Part shown: in pieces, positions 19,007 through 28,218 of the stretch | Layout: each line of letters starts with the position of its first letter | How positions within the stretch are numbered: position 1 is the first letter of the stretch | Assembly (NCBI RefSeq): GCF_000184705.1 | Contig: NC_014831.1 | Span: 2,046,001-2,110,000, forward strand | DNA: 64,000 nt | Reading direction: 5' to 3' | From: Thermaerobacter marianensis DSM 12885 | Lineage (GTDB): Bacteria; Bacillota; Sulfobacillia; Thermaerobacterales; Thermaerobacteraceae | The notes under the pieces: generated by a model | What the model saw: the letters and a program-made list of their open reading frames with translations, nothing else | Databases searched by the model: none | Told to the model about the DNA's origin: nothing | Program-made: the position numbers and the translations under genes

Positions 19007-21814
19007 ATGCGGAACGCAACCCCAGATCACGCCGAAGCCCGCCCCGCGGCGGCCCCCGCGGGGGCCACCGCGCCTGCCACCGCGCCCGGCAGCACCGGTG
19101 CGATGGCGAGCACGACCACGAACCGCATCGTGAGCAGCACCCGCCGCCCCGCCAATCCCTCCCACCGGCCGCCCGCCGAGCCCTTCCACCAGCGGATCCA
19201 AGCGGCCCTGCGGGATGACTTCCTCCGCGTCGCCGTGCCCCGCGCCACCTACCGCCAGCACTACGGCCGCGAGCAGGCCCTGGCCCAGCTGGGCGACCCC
19301 CTGAAGTGGCGGGAGCGGGCCCGCAGCATCCGCGCCGGCACCATCGCCGAGCTCGACCGTTACCTCGAACAGGCCGTCGCGGCGGTCGAGGCCCGGGGCG
19401 GCCGCGTCCACCGGGCGGCGACGGCGGCCGAGGCGGTGGAGGCCATCCTGGGCATCGTGCAGCGGGCCGGGGCCCGGCGGGTGGTCAAGTCCAAGTCCAT
19501 GGTCACCGAGGAGATCCACCTCAACCCCCACCTGGAGGCGGCGGGCGTGGAGGTGGTGGAGACGGACCTCGGGGAGTACATCATCCAGCTGGCCGGTCAC
19601 CGGCCGTCCCACATCGTGGCGCCGGCCGTGCACCTGTCCCAGCAGCAGGTCCGGGAGATCTTCAGCCGCGAGGCGGGCCACGAGCTCCCCGACGACCCCG
19701 TCGCCCTGGCCGCCTTCGCCCGCCAGCGGCTGCGGGAGAAGTTCCTCCGTGCCGACGTGGGCATCTCCGGTGCCAACTTCCTGGTGGCGGAGTCGGGCAC
19801 CGTCGTGCTGGTCACCAACGAGGGCAACGGCCGCATGGTCACCTCCCTGCCCCGGATCCACATCGCCGTCATGGGCATGGAGCGGGTCGTGCCGACCTGG
19901 TCCGACCTGGCGGTGCTGCTTGAGGTCCTGGCCCGGAGCGCCACGGGCCAGAAGATCACCGTGTACACCACCTTCGTGGGCGGCCCGCGGCGCCCGGGCG
20001 AGGCCGACGGCCCCGAGGAGTTCCACCTGGTGATCGTGGACAACGGGCGGTCGAACCTGCTGGGGACGCGGTTCCAGGAGGCCCTGCACTGCATCCGCTG
20101 CGGGGCGTGCCTGAACGCCTGCCCGGTCTACCGGCAGATGGGCGGCCACCCCTACGGGGGCGTCTACAGCGGGCCCATCGGAGCGGTGATCACACCGCTG
20201 CTGGGCGGGCTGGACGGCTGGAAGGACCTTCCCTACGCCTCCAGCCTCTGCGGCGCCTGCTACGAGGCCTGCCCGGTGATGATCCCGCTCCACGACCTGC
20301 TGGTGGACCTGCGGGAAGAGGTGGTGAACCGGGAGCGGCCTGGCGAGGTGGCCGACGCCAACGACACCGCCCCAGCGGCTGACGCAAATGGCCTCCGCAG
20401 CCGCGCCGAGCGGTGGGCGTTCCGGCTGTGGCGCTGGGCCTTCTCCGACCCGCGGCGCTACCGGCTGGCGGCCCGGGTGGCGGCCTGGCTGCAGGCGCCC
20501 TGGCTGGTGCGGGACGAACCGGCCGGCTCCGACACGGCGCCCGGCGTCGCCCCCGGGCTGCGGGACGGCCGAACCGGGGCCGATGAGGGCGGCACCGGTG
20601 CCGACGCCGGCGGCTGGTCCGGTCGGGTGGGGGGTCGGAAGGGTCAAACGGGACGCGGCGCTTCCGATGCCGGCGGCGACGTCGTTGACGATCTGATGGC
20701 CCGTGCCGTGTTACGCGGCGGGCCGGGCCCCCTGGGTGCCTGGACGGCCTCCCGCGACTTCCCGGCCGTGGCCTCCCGCCCCTTCCACGCCCGCTGGGCG
20801 GAGCTGGTCCGCGAGACGGAGCCCGCCGTGACCAGGACGGAGGAAGCGGGAGCCGGGAGCGCCGCCGACCGTTCCGCCGCCCCGGCTTCCAGCGAGGAAG
20901 GGGTCAACCCCGGCGGTGCTGCCGGACGGCCATTCGCGAGGCCGACCGTCCCGGCTTCCTCTGGGCTGGCCTCGTCGACCGGGTCCCGGCCCCAGGAGAC
21001 CGGCAAGCGTACGGCGGCGGCAGCGCCCGCGTCAAACCCCTTCCCCGTGGTGGCCTCCGGTCCCACCGCCGGTTTGCCCCGGGCCGACCACCCGGGTCCG
21101 GACCCGGCGACCTGGCCCGAGCGCTTCGGCCGGGAGCTGGAGGCCGTCCACGGCACCTGGAGCCGCGTCCACGGCAGCACGCCCGAAGCCGTGGCATCCG
21201 CTTGCGCCGCCGCCTGCGCCGAGTACGCCCGGGCCCACCGCCTGCGCCGGGTGGTCGCCTGGGATCCCGCGGCTCCGGACCTGCCGGAAGGGGCCGGTCC
21301 CGTCCTGGAGGCCGTACTCCACGCCCTGGAGGAGGCGGGGTGCCAGGTCACCCGCTGGCGAGGAGACCGGCAGCGGCCTGCCCCCTCAAGCCTGCGTCAG
21401 GCGGCCGCCACCGCCGACCTGGGCATCGTCGTCGCCCACTATGCCGTGGCCGCCAGCGGCACCGCGGCGGTGGTGCACGGGCCGGGCCGGGGCCGGGCGG
21501 TCAGCCTGCTCCCGGAGCACCTGCTGATCCTGGTCCCGGGTACCGTGCTGGTGCCCACCTTGGCCGAGGCCATCGTCGGCCTCAGCGGTCGGTACGGGGT
21601 CGCCGACCCCACCACCGCCCCGCAGAACGTCACCTTCATCACCGGTCCCAGCAAGTCGTCGGACATCGAGCTGCACCCCGTGGTGGGCGTACACGGACCG
21701 CGGTACGTGCACGCGGTGATCTTTGGACCGCCGCCGGCGGCCGGCGCCCGGCCGGGGTCAGGCCCTGAACGCGGCCACGTCAACCTGGGCGGAAGGGTAC
21801 GGGCAACTGGGTGA
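19007..21814 (+). CDS. lutBC: Fused lactate utilization protein LutB-LutC
   Basis: 935 residues from ATG 19007, eight bases after GGGGGAGG. Residues about 60-340 are the LUD domain of LutB (KSKSMVTEEIHLN, GANFLVAESGTVVLVTNEGN). Two [4Fe-4S] motifs follow: CIRCGACLNACPVYR (about 363) and CGACYEACPVM (about 415). A helical LutB tail ends near 510. A low-complexity linker of about 190 residues leads to a second LUD domain of LutC type (ADLGIVVAHYAVAASGTAAVV, LLPEHLLILVPGTVLVPTLAEA, ITGPSKSSDIE). The two are separate proteins in Bacillus; here they are covalently joined, so lutA-lutBC makes the complete three-part enzyme. Confidence 0.92.
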   Translation: MRNATPDHAEARPAAAPAGATAPATAPGSTGAMASTTTNRIVSSTRRPANPSHRPPAEPFHQRIQAALRDDFLRVAVPRATYRQHYGREQALAQLGDPLKWRERARSIRAGTIAELDRYLEQAVAAVEARGGRVHRAATAAEAVEAILGIVQRAGARRVVKSKSMVTEEIHLNPHLEAAGVEVVETDLGEYIIQLAGHRPSHIVAPAVHLSQQQVREIFSREAGHELPDDPVALAAFARQRLREKFLRADVGISGANFLVAESGTVVLVTNEGNGRMVTSLPRIHIAVMGMERVVPTWSDLAVLLEVLARSATGQKITVYTTFVGGPRRPGEADGPEEFHLVIVDNGRSNLLGTRFQEALHCIRCGACLNACPVYRQMGGHPYGGVYSGPIGAVITPLLGGLDGWKDLPYASSLCGACYEACPVMIPLHDLLVDLREEVVNRERPGEVADANDTAPAADANGLRSRAERWAFRLWRWAFSDPRRYRLAARVAAWLQAPWLVRDEPAGSDTAPGVAPGLRDGRTGADEGGTGADAGGWSGRVGGRKGQTGRGASDAGGDVVDDLMARAVLRGGPGPLGAWTASRDFPAVASRPFHARWAELVRETEPAVTRTEEAGAGSAADRSAAPASSEEGVNPGGAAGRPFARPTVPASSGLASSTGSRPQETGKRTAAAAPASNPFPVVASGPTAGLPRADHPGPDPATWPERFGRELEAVHGTWSRVHGSTPEAVASACAAACAEYARAHRLRRVVAWDPAAPDLPEGAGPVLEAVLHALEEAGCQVTRWRGDRQRPAPSSLRQAAATADLGIVVAHYAVAASGTAAVVHGPGRGRAVSLLPEHLLILVPGTVLVPTLAEAIVGLSGRYGVADPTTAPQNVTFITGPSKSSDIELHPVVGVHGPRYVHAVIFGPPPAAGARPGSGPERGHVNLGGRVRATG

Positions 21815-22050
21815 GGGCGCGCCGCCGTCCGGGTACGAACGGCTTCCAAAGAGCCGGGTGACCGTCGGCCCTGTGGTCCCGGTCACCCGGCGCCTTCCCC
21901 GGTCATCCCTGTTCTCATCCGTACGCTTGATCCGCTGAAATGCCAGTTCGCCCGATCCTAGGGACCCCTGCCTGACCCACCCCGATCACCCGACGAGACG
22001 ACGGGAACGGACCACAGTGCCCGAACCCTTCGTCCGTGGTGAGGTGCCCA

Positions 22051-23103
22051 TCAAAACTCGGTAATGACATGAAAGCCCAGGGTGCCGAACTCCGTCATCT
22101 GGTGCAGGACGTCGCTGGCCTCCTCAAGGCGGACGGTCCGGCTGACCAGGGAGGCGGGCTTCAGCACGCCGCGCTCGACCAGCGCCAGCAGGGCGCGGTA
22201 GTCCGGGTGGGGATTGCCTAGGCTCCCGTAGATCTGGAGTTCCTGCGCCACGATGACGTCGACGGGGAGCTCCACCTCGCCTCGTTCCTGGGATGTGGTG
22301 AGGCCGATCTGAACGTGGCGGCCACCCTTGCGGAGGCAAAGGACGGAGTTGCGCACCGTGTCGCGAATTCCCAGCGCGTCGATGGATACGTCGGCACCGC
22401 CGCGCGTCAGGTCTTTAACGGCCTGGGGCACATTCTCGTGACGGGCGTCGACCGTGGCGACGGCACCCTCGTCCCTGGCCTTGGCGAGTTTCTGCTCTGA
22501 GACGTCGACGGCGATCACCTGGGCGCCCATGGCGGCGGCGATCTGTACGGCCGACAGCCCCACGCCCCCGCAGCCGTGGACCACCACCCACTGGCCGGGG
22601 CGGACGTCGCCCTGCTTGGTCACGCCGTGGAACGCGGTCATGTACCGGCAGCCGATGGCCGCCGCGGTGAGGAAGTCGACCGCGTCGGGCAGCTTGATAC
22701 AGTTGAAATCGGCATTGCGAACCAGCACGTACTCGGCGTAACCCCCGTTCTGGGTGATGCCATAGATTTGCACCGCGTCGCAAAGGTTCGGCACACCGCC
22801 GAGACAGTAGGAGCAGTGACCACATGCCTCATGGAATGGAACCGTGACGCGGTCGCCCGGGCGCAAGCGCCGGACTTCCCGTCCCACGGCTTCCACGGTG
22901 CCGCTGAACTCGTGGCCGGGTATGATCGGAAGCGCCGGGGACAAACCGATCCAGCTCCAGTCCCCCATCCACGCGTGCCAGTCGCTGCGGCAGATGCCCT
23001 CCGCCGCAACCCGGATCACCGCGTCTGCAGGTCCCGGAGTGGGATCCGGGACCCGCTCAACACGGAGAGGCTGCTGAAACGCCACGATTTGGGCCGCCAA
23101 CAT
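22051..23103 (-). CDS. Zinc-dependent alcohol dehydrogenase (MDR family)
   Basis: 350 residues from ATG 23103, behind GGGGGGAT. Catalytic zinc: GICRSDWHAW and PGHEFSG. Structural zinc: CGHCSYCLGGVPNLC with the Cys preceding it. NAD(P) fold: VHGCGGVGLSAVQIAAAMG followed by VIAVDVSEQKL. It oxidises an alcohol or reduces an aldehyde; the substrate is unknown. It is transcribed away from the gntR-ABC operon, with about 230 bases between starts, so the two could share control. Adjacent 3' region (21815-22050) shows nothing. Confidence 0.9.
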   Translation of the reverse strand: MLAAQIVAFQQPLRVERVPDPTPGPADAVIRVAAEGICRSDWHAWMGDWSWIGLSPALPIIPGHEFSGTVEAVGREVRRLRPGDRVTVPFHEACGHCSYCLGGVPNLCDAVQIYGITQNGGYAEYVLVRNADFNCIKLPDAVDFLTAAAIGCRYMTAFHGVTKQGDVRPGQWVVVHGCGGVGLSAVQIAAAMGAQVIAVDVSEQKLAKARDEGAVATVDARHENVPQAVKDLTRGGADVSIDALGIRDTVRNSVLCLRKGGRHVQIGLTTSQERGEVELPVDVIVAQELQIYGSLGNPHPDYRALLALVERGVLKPASLVSRTVRLEEASDVLHQMTEFGTLGFHVITEF

Positions 23104-23267
23104 CTGGATCCCCCCTGTGTCCAATCGGGCCGCGCCGGCGGCGAGCCTGCGGCTCGCCAACCCGGTCGAACGCCCTCGCGTTCTACGTCTATGCCTGCGG
23201 GGAGACAGGCATGACAGGCCCATGAACCTGACAGCAACGGCGTATCCGCAGTCCAGGATGGCCGATG

Positions 23268-23308
23268 TTGACAACTGATACCTAGTGCACTAGTTTATTA
23301 GTGCACTA
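23268..23308 (+). promoter_or_regulatory. gntR-ABC promoter with twin palindromic operators
   Basis: TTGACA (23268-23273), 17 bases, TAGTTT (23291-23296). Two identical 10-bp palindromes TAGTGCACTA at 23283-23292 and 23299-23308 overlap and follow the -10 box, with centres 16 bases apart. This is a convincing autorepression site for the YtrA-type GntR protein encoded 25 bases downstream. Confidence 0.8.
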
Positions 23309-23332
23309 ACAAACCTAGAAAGGAGGTGGACG

Positions 23333-23962
23333 GTGCCCCAGCTGTTCGGCAGCGAGTTTCGCCTCGACCCCAGCCGGCCCATCTACTTGCAGATCATCGA
23401 ACGGTTCCAGGAGGCGGTGGCCCGAGGCGTCCTCAAGCCGGGCGACCAGATTCCGGCACAGCGGGACCTGGCCCAGCGCATCGGAGTCAACCCCAACACC
23501 GTGCAGCGCGCGTACCGGGAGATGGAGTACATGGGTCTGGTTGAAACGGCCCGCGGCACGGGGACCTTCGTCACCCTCGACCCCGGCCGCGTCCAACGGT
23601 TGCGGGAAGAACTGGCCCGGGAGGCGGTCACGGAGTGCATCCGGCGGTTGCAGGACCTGGGCTACTCGCGGGACGAGATCGCCCGGCGCGTACTGGCAGC
23701 CCTCGGCGTGACCGGCAGTGGCGCCGCCCGTGGGACCGGCCAGTCGTCCCGTAGCGGCACGTCCCCGGAGGCGGATCCTGCCGCACCCGAGCCGGGGTCC
23801 TCCCCGGCACCGGTACCCGCCGGACCCGTCCCCCCAACGCCCCATGCCCCGCTGCCCGGTGCGGAGACGGCCGGTTCGTCCGGCGCGCCGGCTACCCCCG
23901 AGAGCACCCGCGAAGCCGGGGCCCCTGAGGGTGCCAGCGCGACGACCACTGATGAGTCCTAA
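23333..23962 (+). CDS. GntR-family regulator, YtrA subfamily
   Basis: 209 residues from GTG 23333, right after a perfect AAAGGAGGTG site. N-terminal winged helix: PIYLQIIERFQEAVARGVL, PAQRDLAQRIGVNPNTVQRA and LVETARGTGTFV. Then comes the short two-helix dimerisation part typical of YtrA proteins. The last 70 residues are a Pro/Ala/Ser/Gly tail that looks disordered and contains one GGTTCGTCC word. It is the first gene of an operon with an ABC ATPase and permease, and it probably represses the operon until an effector (often a cell-wall antibiotic in this subfamily) appears. Confidence 0.9.
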   Translation: MPQLFGSEFRLDPSRPIYLQIIERFQEAVARGVLKPGDQIPAQRDLAQRIGVNPNTVQRAYREMEYMGLVETARGTGTFVTLDPGRVQRLREELAREAVTECIRRLQDLGYSRDEIARRVLAALGVTGSGAARGTGQSSRSGTSPEADPAAPEPGSSPAPVPAGPVPPTPHAPLPGAETAGSSGAPATPESTREAGAPEGASATTTDES

Positions 23963-23977
23963 AGGAGGAAGCGATGC

Positions 23978-24916
23978 ATGACCCGAGCCCAATCCCCAAC
24001 CCCAACCTCGAACGGGGAACCGGGTCCCGCGACCGGCGCGCCAGGGTCCGGTGCGGTACGCCCCGGAGCCCCCGCGGCCGGTCATCCGGATCCGGAACCA
24101 GCCCGGGAGCCGGTCGAACCGGCCCACGGCGGCTGGCCCGACGGGGATCCACGCCGGGGCGCTCCCGCCACCGGCTGGGCCGCATCCCACGACCGGCGCG
24201 AAGGGGAGCGCGACGCCGCCGAACCGGCCGTGACCTTCCGCAACGTGACCAAGCGGTATGGTGCGGTGGAGGCGCTACGCGACGTATCCTTCTCCCTGCC
24301 ACCTGGGACCGTGACCGGGCTGGTGGGTGCCAACGGCAGCGGCAAGTCGACCCTGCTCAAGCTGGCGGCCGGGTTCGTCCATCCCAGCGCCGGCGAGGTG
24401 CGGGTGCTGGGCCGTGCGCCCAGCATCGCAGAGCGGCGGCAGATCGCCTTCGTCGCCGAGGTCGACCCGCTGGACGGCTGGATGACGGTGGACCAGACGG
24501 TCCGGTTCGTCCGCTGGTTCTTCCCCGACTGGGACGAGGAGCACGAGGGCGAGCTGCGGGAGATCCTGGAGCTGCCGGGCCACAGGCGGGTGGGGGAGCT
24601 GTCCAAAGGAATGCGGACCCGCGTGCGGCTGCTGCTCGGCCTGGCCCGCACGGCGCCGCTGGTTCTGCTGGACGAACCCTTCTCGGGCATCGACCCGGTG
24701 TCGCGCCGTCGCGTCGCCGACGCCATCCTGGCGGCGTGCCGCCGGGGTGGCCGGACCATCTTGCTCTCGACCCACGACCTCAAGGACGCCGAGCCTCTCT
24801 TCGACCGGCTGATGGTGCTGGCGCGGGGGCGGCTCGTCCTGGAGGGTGAGGCCGACGAGATCCGGGCGCAGCGCGGCAAGTCCATCGAGGACGTGGTGGA
24901 GGAGGTGCTGGGATGA
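23978..24916 (+). CDS. ABC transporter ATP-binding protein
   Basis: 312 residues from ATG 23978 (AAAGGAGG about ten bases upstream; the ATG four bases earlier is out of frame). An unusual 85-residue Pro/Gly-rich N-terminal extension precedes the ATPase. Walker A is GLVGANGSGKSTLLK, the signature is the degenerate LSKGMRTRVRLLLGLA, Walker B is PLVLLDEPFSGID and the switch His is in STHDLKD. The type (YtrB/EcsA-like exporter ATPase) fits the YtrA regulator before it. It overlaps the permease by four bases (ATGA). Confidence 0.92.
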   Translation: MTRAQSPTPTSNGEPGPATGAPGSGAVRPGAPAAGHPDPEPAREPVEPAHGGWPDGDPRRGAPATGWAASHDRREGERDAAEPAVTFRNVTKRYGAVEALRDVSFSLPPGTVTGLVGANGSGKSTLLKLAAGFVHPSAGEVRVLGRAPSIAERRQIAFVAEVDPLDGWMTVDQTVRFVRWFFPDWDEEHEGELREILELPGHRRVGELSKGMRTRVRLLLGLARTAPLVLLDEPFSGIDPVSRRRVADAILAACRRGGRTILLSTHDLKDAEPLFDRLMVLARGRLVLEGEADEIRAQRGKSIEDVVEEVLG

Positions 24917-25830
24917 CCCCCTTTTCCCGGCTGCTCTGGCGCGAGGCGCGCCAGGCGCTGCCTGCGACGGCCGCCTTCCTGGTCGCCATCCTGACCTGGT
25001 ACGCGTTCCTGGCCACCCGCGTCGGGCGGTGGCACGACGGGCTGGTCATCGGCATGAGCCAGATGCCGCTCTGGTGGCTCCCGCCGTGGGCCGTCTGGCG
25101 GACCTATCAGAGCTTGAAAAACGATCTCGACTCGCCCCACGCCTACCTGCTCTTGTCCCTCCCCGTCCGCGGGTGGCAGCTGGCCGGCGCCAAGCTGCTG
25201 GCTGTGTGGATCGAGCTCGGGCTGTACACGGCCGCAGCCTACGCCGGTCTAGCGAACACCTTGCTCCGCACCGGCATCCCCGGTCTGCCGCCGCGGCTCT
25301 CCGACGCGGGGACCAAGGCCTTCGTGGAAACCCTGGTCGGGTCGGCCGGAATGTTGTTCCTGCTGCTGGTGGTGTTCGCGGTTCCTGCATGGCTGGTTCT
25401 GGTCCAGGCGGCCTGGGCCGCCGGCCACGCCGCCCGGCGGGGGCGCTACCTGGTGACCGGTCTGACGTTCCTCGTGGGCTCCTGGCTCCTGCTGCGGATC
25501 GCCATCGCCGGCGCCTCCCTCTTGGCGTTCCTGCCGCCGGTGCCCGCCCTGCCCTTTCCCAACTTCGTCGGGGCCACTGGCGGGGCGTGGGCGGTGGAAC
25601 GGAGGTGGCTGGCGCTACCCCCTGGACCCTGGCTGGCGGTGGTCACGGCGACGTGGCTCGGCTTCTTCCTCACCGCCCGCGGGGTCGAGCGCGCCCTGGA
25701 CGCCGAGGGAGCCCGCGGGCCCGTGGTGGCGGTCGCCGCCGGTGCCGCCGTGGCGGCGATCGACCTGTATCTCAATGGTGTGACGATCCTCAACGCGCTG
25801 CTGAAGGTGCTGGAGGGACGGCCGGTCTAG
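24913..25830 (+). CDS. ABC transporter permease
   Basis: 305 residues. Six or so membrane helices, starting FLVAILTWYAFLA; the segment NDLDSPHAYLLLSLPVRGWQLAGAKLLAVW is typical of ABC-2-like permeases that work with YtrB-type ATPases. The start codon overlaps the ATPase stop (ATGA), so translation is coupled. With the ATPase it should form an exporter or efflux system for a membrane-active compound; substrate unknown. Confidence 0.82.
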   Translation: MTPFSRLLWREARQALPATAAFLVAILTWYAFLATRVGRWHDGLVIGMSQMPLWWLPPWAVWRTYQSLKNDLDSPHAYLLLSLPVRGWQLAGAKLLAVWIELGLYTAAAYAGLANTLLRTGIPGLPPRLSDAGTKAFVETLVGSAGMLFLLLVVFAVPAWLVLVQAAWAAGHAARRGRYLVTGLTFLVGSWLLLRIAIAGASLLAFLPPVPALPFPNFVGATGGAWAVERRWLALPPGPWLAVVTATWLGFFLTARGVERALDAEGARGPVVAVAAGAAVAAIDLYLNGVTILNALLKVLEGRPV

Positions 25831-25902
25831 CACGGGCGGCCTTTCGATGGCCCGGGGACGGGAACGGCCGGCAGGGCTGGTCCCGTGCCGGCCCTCCCCG
25901 CC

Positions 25903-26071
25903 TCACCCGGCCACCGTCCGAGCGGGACCGGCCTCGACCTCCACGATGGCCCGCCGGCTGTCGATAGTGCACGACCTGGATGGGATCGTTGACCAGCGCA
26001 GCGGGGTCGCCCACCGGGTCGACCGACCGCCCGAGCGGGAAGGCGCGGGAAACCTGCACGGAATCGTGCAT
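25903..26071 (-). pseudogene. Possible small frameshifted gene
   Basis: ATG 26071 opens VQVSRAFPLGRSVDPVGDP and AALVNDPIQVVH, which reads like real protein. After this the frame turns into Arg/Gly-rich nonsense, while the next frame gives TIDSRRAIVEVEAGPARTVAG and a stop at 25903. A single-base shift would join both into about 55 residues. The family is not recognised. The remaining intergenic sequence to 25831 shows nothing. Confidence 0.3.
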
Positions 26072-26120
26072 GCGTGGGGAGTATCCCCCGTCCACCTGCT
26101 GCGGGAGTTGCGGGCCAGAA

Positions 26121-27221
26121 CTAGCCGAGGAAGCCTCGGAGGTGACGGGCAAGCCTTTCTACGGCATCGCGCCGGGTGGCGTACAGGACATAGTAACCGT
26201 CGCGCCTTGCCTGCAACAGACCCGCGTCGTGAAGGATCTTGATGTGGCGGGAGATCGCCGCTTCCGACAGGCTGAGGGCCCGCGCCAGTTCCTGCGTGCT
26301 CTTGGGCCCCTCCTGGCAAAGCTTCAGAATCTGCAGACGCGCTTCGTGGGCCAGAGCGAACAACATGCGCCGCAGGGCAACCGGTGGCTCCGCAGGAGGT
26401 CGCAGAAGGGGCCCTTCATACGCATAGACCAGGCACGGCTGCCACGGCGGGTCGCACTCCACGCGGGACTTGACCCGGGTGAACATACTGGGGACCAGCA
26501 GCAGGGGCCGGGTGGGGCTCACGTCCACCACGACGTGTTCGGGGAGCCGGTGGAAGGTTAGGAGGTGGCGGTCACGCACCACCCGCCCGTCCGGTGCCAC
26601 CTCGTGCAGCACCGTCCACACGTCCGTCTCGCGAAGTCGTCGGGAGCGTCGGTCGACGTCGGCCAGCAAGGCAGGGCGGATGCGCTCCCACTCCCTTGCA
26701 AAGACGCGCTCCCAGAACTGGCCCAGCGCATCGACAAGGCGGGTTCGCAGGCGGTCCGGGTTGCCGATCAGTTCCCGGCAGGCCTCCACATAACGCGGGT
26801 CAAGACGTTCCGCATGCCGCAGGAGCATCGCCTGGGTCGCTTCGTCCCGCATCACTTCGTCCCACGTCGGATCCCGCTCCGCTTCCCATGGCGTGAACGC
26901 CCGTGCACATTCCTCGACGAAAGTCCTCAGAGGCAGCCGTTCGATGTCCGCCAGTTCCTCGTGAAACTCCGGGACACCCTCCCGCGGCCGCGGGGTGAAG
27001 AAGCCCAGTTGCCAGTCCCGATAGGCGAAGCCCAGCTTGCGAATCTCCGAGAGCAGGGAAGGGGGCAGGCGCTTTCGCGTTTCGAGAACCCAGTGAAGTT
27101 GCAGGGGGTGCGCCCGCGGGTTCACGATCGCCTCCAGCGCACAAACCGCCTCCAGGAGAGGCGACAGGCTGAAGGTCACGACCTTTTCGGGATGCCCTCC
27201 TAGCCGGAACTCGATGGTCAC
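26121..27221 (-). CDS. ArsR-type regulator with DUF5937 domain
   Basis: 366 residues from GTG 27221. The large N-terminal part (VVTFSLSPLLEAVCALEAI, HPLQLHWVLETRKRLPP) matches DUF5937 regulators. The C-terminus carries the ArsR winged helix: RRMLFALAHEARLQILKLC, STQELARALSLSEAAISRH, LHDAGLLQARRDGYYVLY. No metal-binding Cys cluster is visible. It probably senses a small molecule through the N-terminal domain. The binding site before the start is weak (GGTGACGGG), so expression may be low. Confidence 0.85.
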   Translation of the reverse strand: MTIEFRLGGHPEKVVTFSLSPLLEAVCALEAIVNPRAHPLQLHWVLETRKRLPPSLLSEIRKLGFAYRDWQLGFFTPRPREGVPEFHEELADIERLPLRTFVEECARAFTPWEAERDPTWDEVMRDEATQAMLLRHAERLDPRYVEACRELIGNPDRLRTRLVDALGQFWERVFAREWERIRPALLADVDRRSRRLRETDVWTVLHEVAPDGRVVRDRHLLTFHRLPEHVVVDVSPTRPLLLVPSMFTRVKSRVECDPPWQPCLVYAYEGPLLRPPAEPPVALRRMLFALAHEARLQILKLCQEGPKSTQELARALSLSEAAISRHIKILHDAGLLQARRDGYYVLYATRRDAVERLARHLRGFLG

Positions 27222-27353
27222 CGCCCGTCACCGCCCGCTACCGTCCGCGAGTTCGTCCAACGCCATCTGGTTGCGAGTTCTTCAAATGTGTTGCTCCACA
27301 CGGTGCACGCTCCGTAGGCTTTTGCGCAGCGACACCATCGAGGGGGTGCTCCG

Positions 27354-27770
27354 ATGCCGGCGTCCGCCCATCCCGTACCCAAGTGCTACCTTGTGGTGGC
27401 CTACGCACCGCCACGGGTGTCCGCCCGTGCCGCCAACGACGCGTTCAACCGGTACATCGCGGACCCCAGCCGCGGCCTGGTCCTGACCCACGACCACTTC
27501 ATCCACCCGCGCGGCGGCTATGCCATCTTCGCCTGCGAACAGGAAGAACAGGTACGGCGCGTGACGGACGCACAAGATGAACTGCCCGGATGGCAGGTTC
27601 TCGTCCACCCGCTGACCTTCGCCAGCGACGCCGTGACCTGGCTGTACCAGAGCGACTTCACCCTGGCCTGGTACCGCGGCGGCCAGCGACTCCGGGCGTG
27701 GATGAACCGGTACGAAGCGTCGGAGCATTGTCGCCGCCTCGACAGCAGGGCGCCCACCCAGACGGACTGA
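27354..27770 (+). CDS. Hypothetical protein
   Basis: 138 residues from ATG 27354, behind GAGGGGG. KCYLVVAYAPPRVSARAAND opens the protein; further segments are DHFIHPRGGYAIFACEQEEQV, QVLVHPLTFASDAVTWLYQ and FTLAWYRGGQRLRAWMNRYE. An alpha/beta pattern with no signal or membrane helix suggests a cytoplasmic protein. I recognise no family. It diverges from the ArsR/DUF5937 gene across 130 bases. Confidence 0.65.
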   Translation: MPASAHPVPKCYLVVAYAPPRVSARAANDAFNRYIADPSRGLVLTHDHFIHPRGGYAIFACEQEEQVRRVTDAQDELPGWQVLVHPLTFASDAVTWLYQSDFTLAWYRGGQRLRAWMNRYEASEHCRRLDSRAPTQTD

Positions 27771-27816
27771 CCGTTATGGACCGATGCAGTCCCCCCACAG
27801 CTGTGACGAGGGACGC

Positions 27817-28218
27817 TCAACGCCCCGCTGGACGCCCGCGCCAGGGCCCCAGCAGGAAGATCACGTTGCCATCCGGGTCATGGAGGCTGCAGGCCCGCGC
27901 TCCCCAGTCCTGATCGGCCGGCTCCGTGGCAAACGGGACGCCCTCCGCCTTCAGCCGGCGGTACGCCTCGTCCACGTCGCCCACCCACAGGCTGATGTGG
28001 TCAAGGCCCGGCGGGTTGCCCACCAGTTCCGGGCTCCGCCGCACGCCGGCCTCGGGCCGGTTCGTCCGGAAGAGATACAGCCTTGCCTGGCCGGCGGCCA
28101 TGAGGACGCCGGGGAAGTCGTCGCGGCTTTCGACGCGGAAGCCCAGCCGTCCGTAGAAAGCCGCGGCCGCCGCCAGGTCGCGGACGGCAATGCCCACGTT
28201 GTCGATCCGCTCCACCAC
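27817..28218 (-). CDS. Glyoxalase/VOC-family protein
   Basis: 133 residues from GTG 28218 (AGGGGG upstream; longer in-frame starts lack similarity). Two betaalphabetabetabeta modules: IDNVGIAVRDLAAAAAFYGRLGF and LDHISLWVGDVDEAYRRLK, ending DPDGNVIFLLGPW. His at the first strand of module two and Glu/Asp positions could bind a divalent metal. VOC proteins are lyases, dioxygenases or resistance proteins; the reaction cannot be told from sequence. Confidence 0.88.
   Translation of the reverse strand: MVERIDNVGIAVRDLAAAAAFYGRLGFRVESRDDFPGVLMAAGQARLYLFRTNRPEAGVRRSPELVGNPPGLDHISLWVGDVDEAYRRLKAEGVPFATEPADQDWGARACSLHDPDGNVIFLLGPWRGRPAGR

Noticed and set aside
23974-24849. Alternative 291-codon frame starting four bases before the ABC ATPase ATG
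   Set aside because: Arg/Gly-rich shadow frame; the ATPase motifs are all in the other frame.
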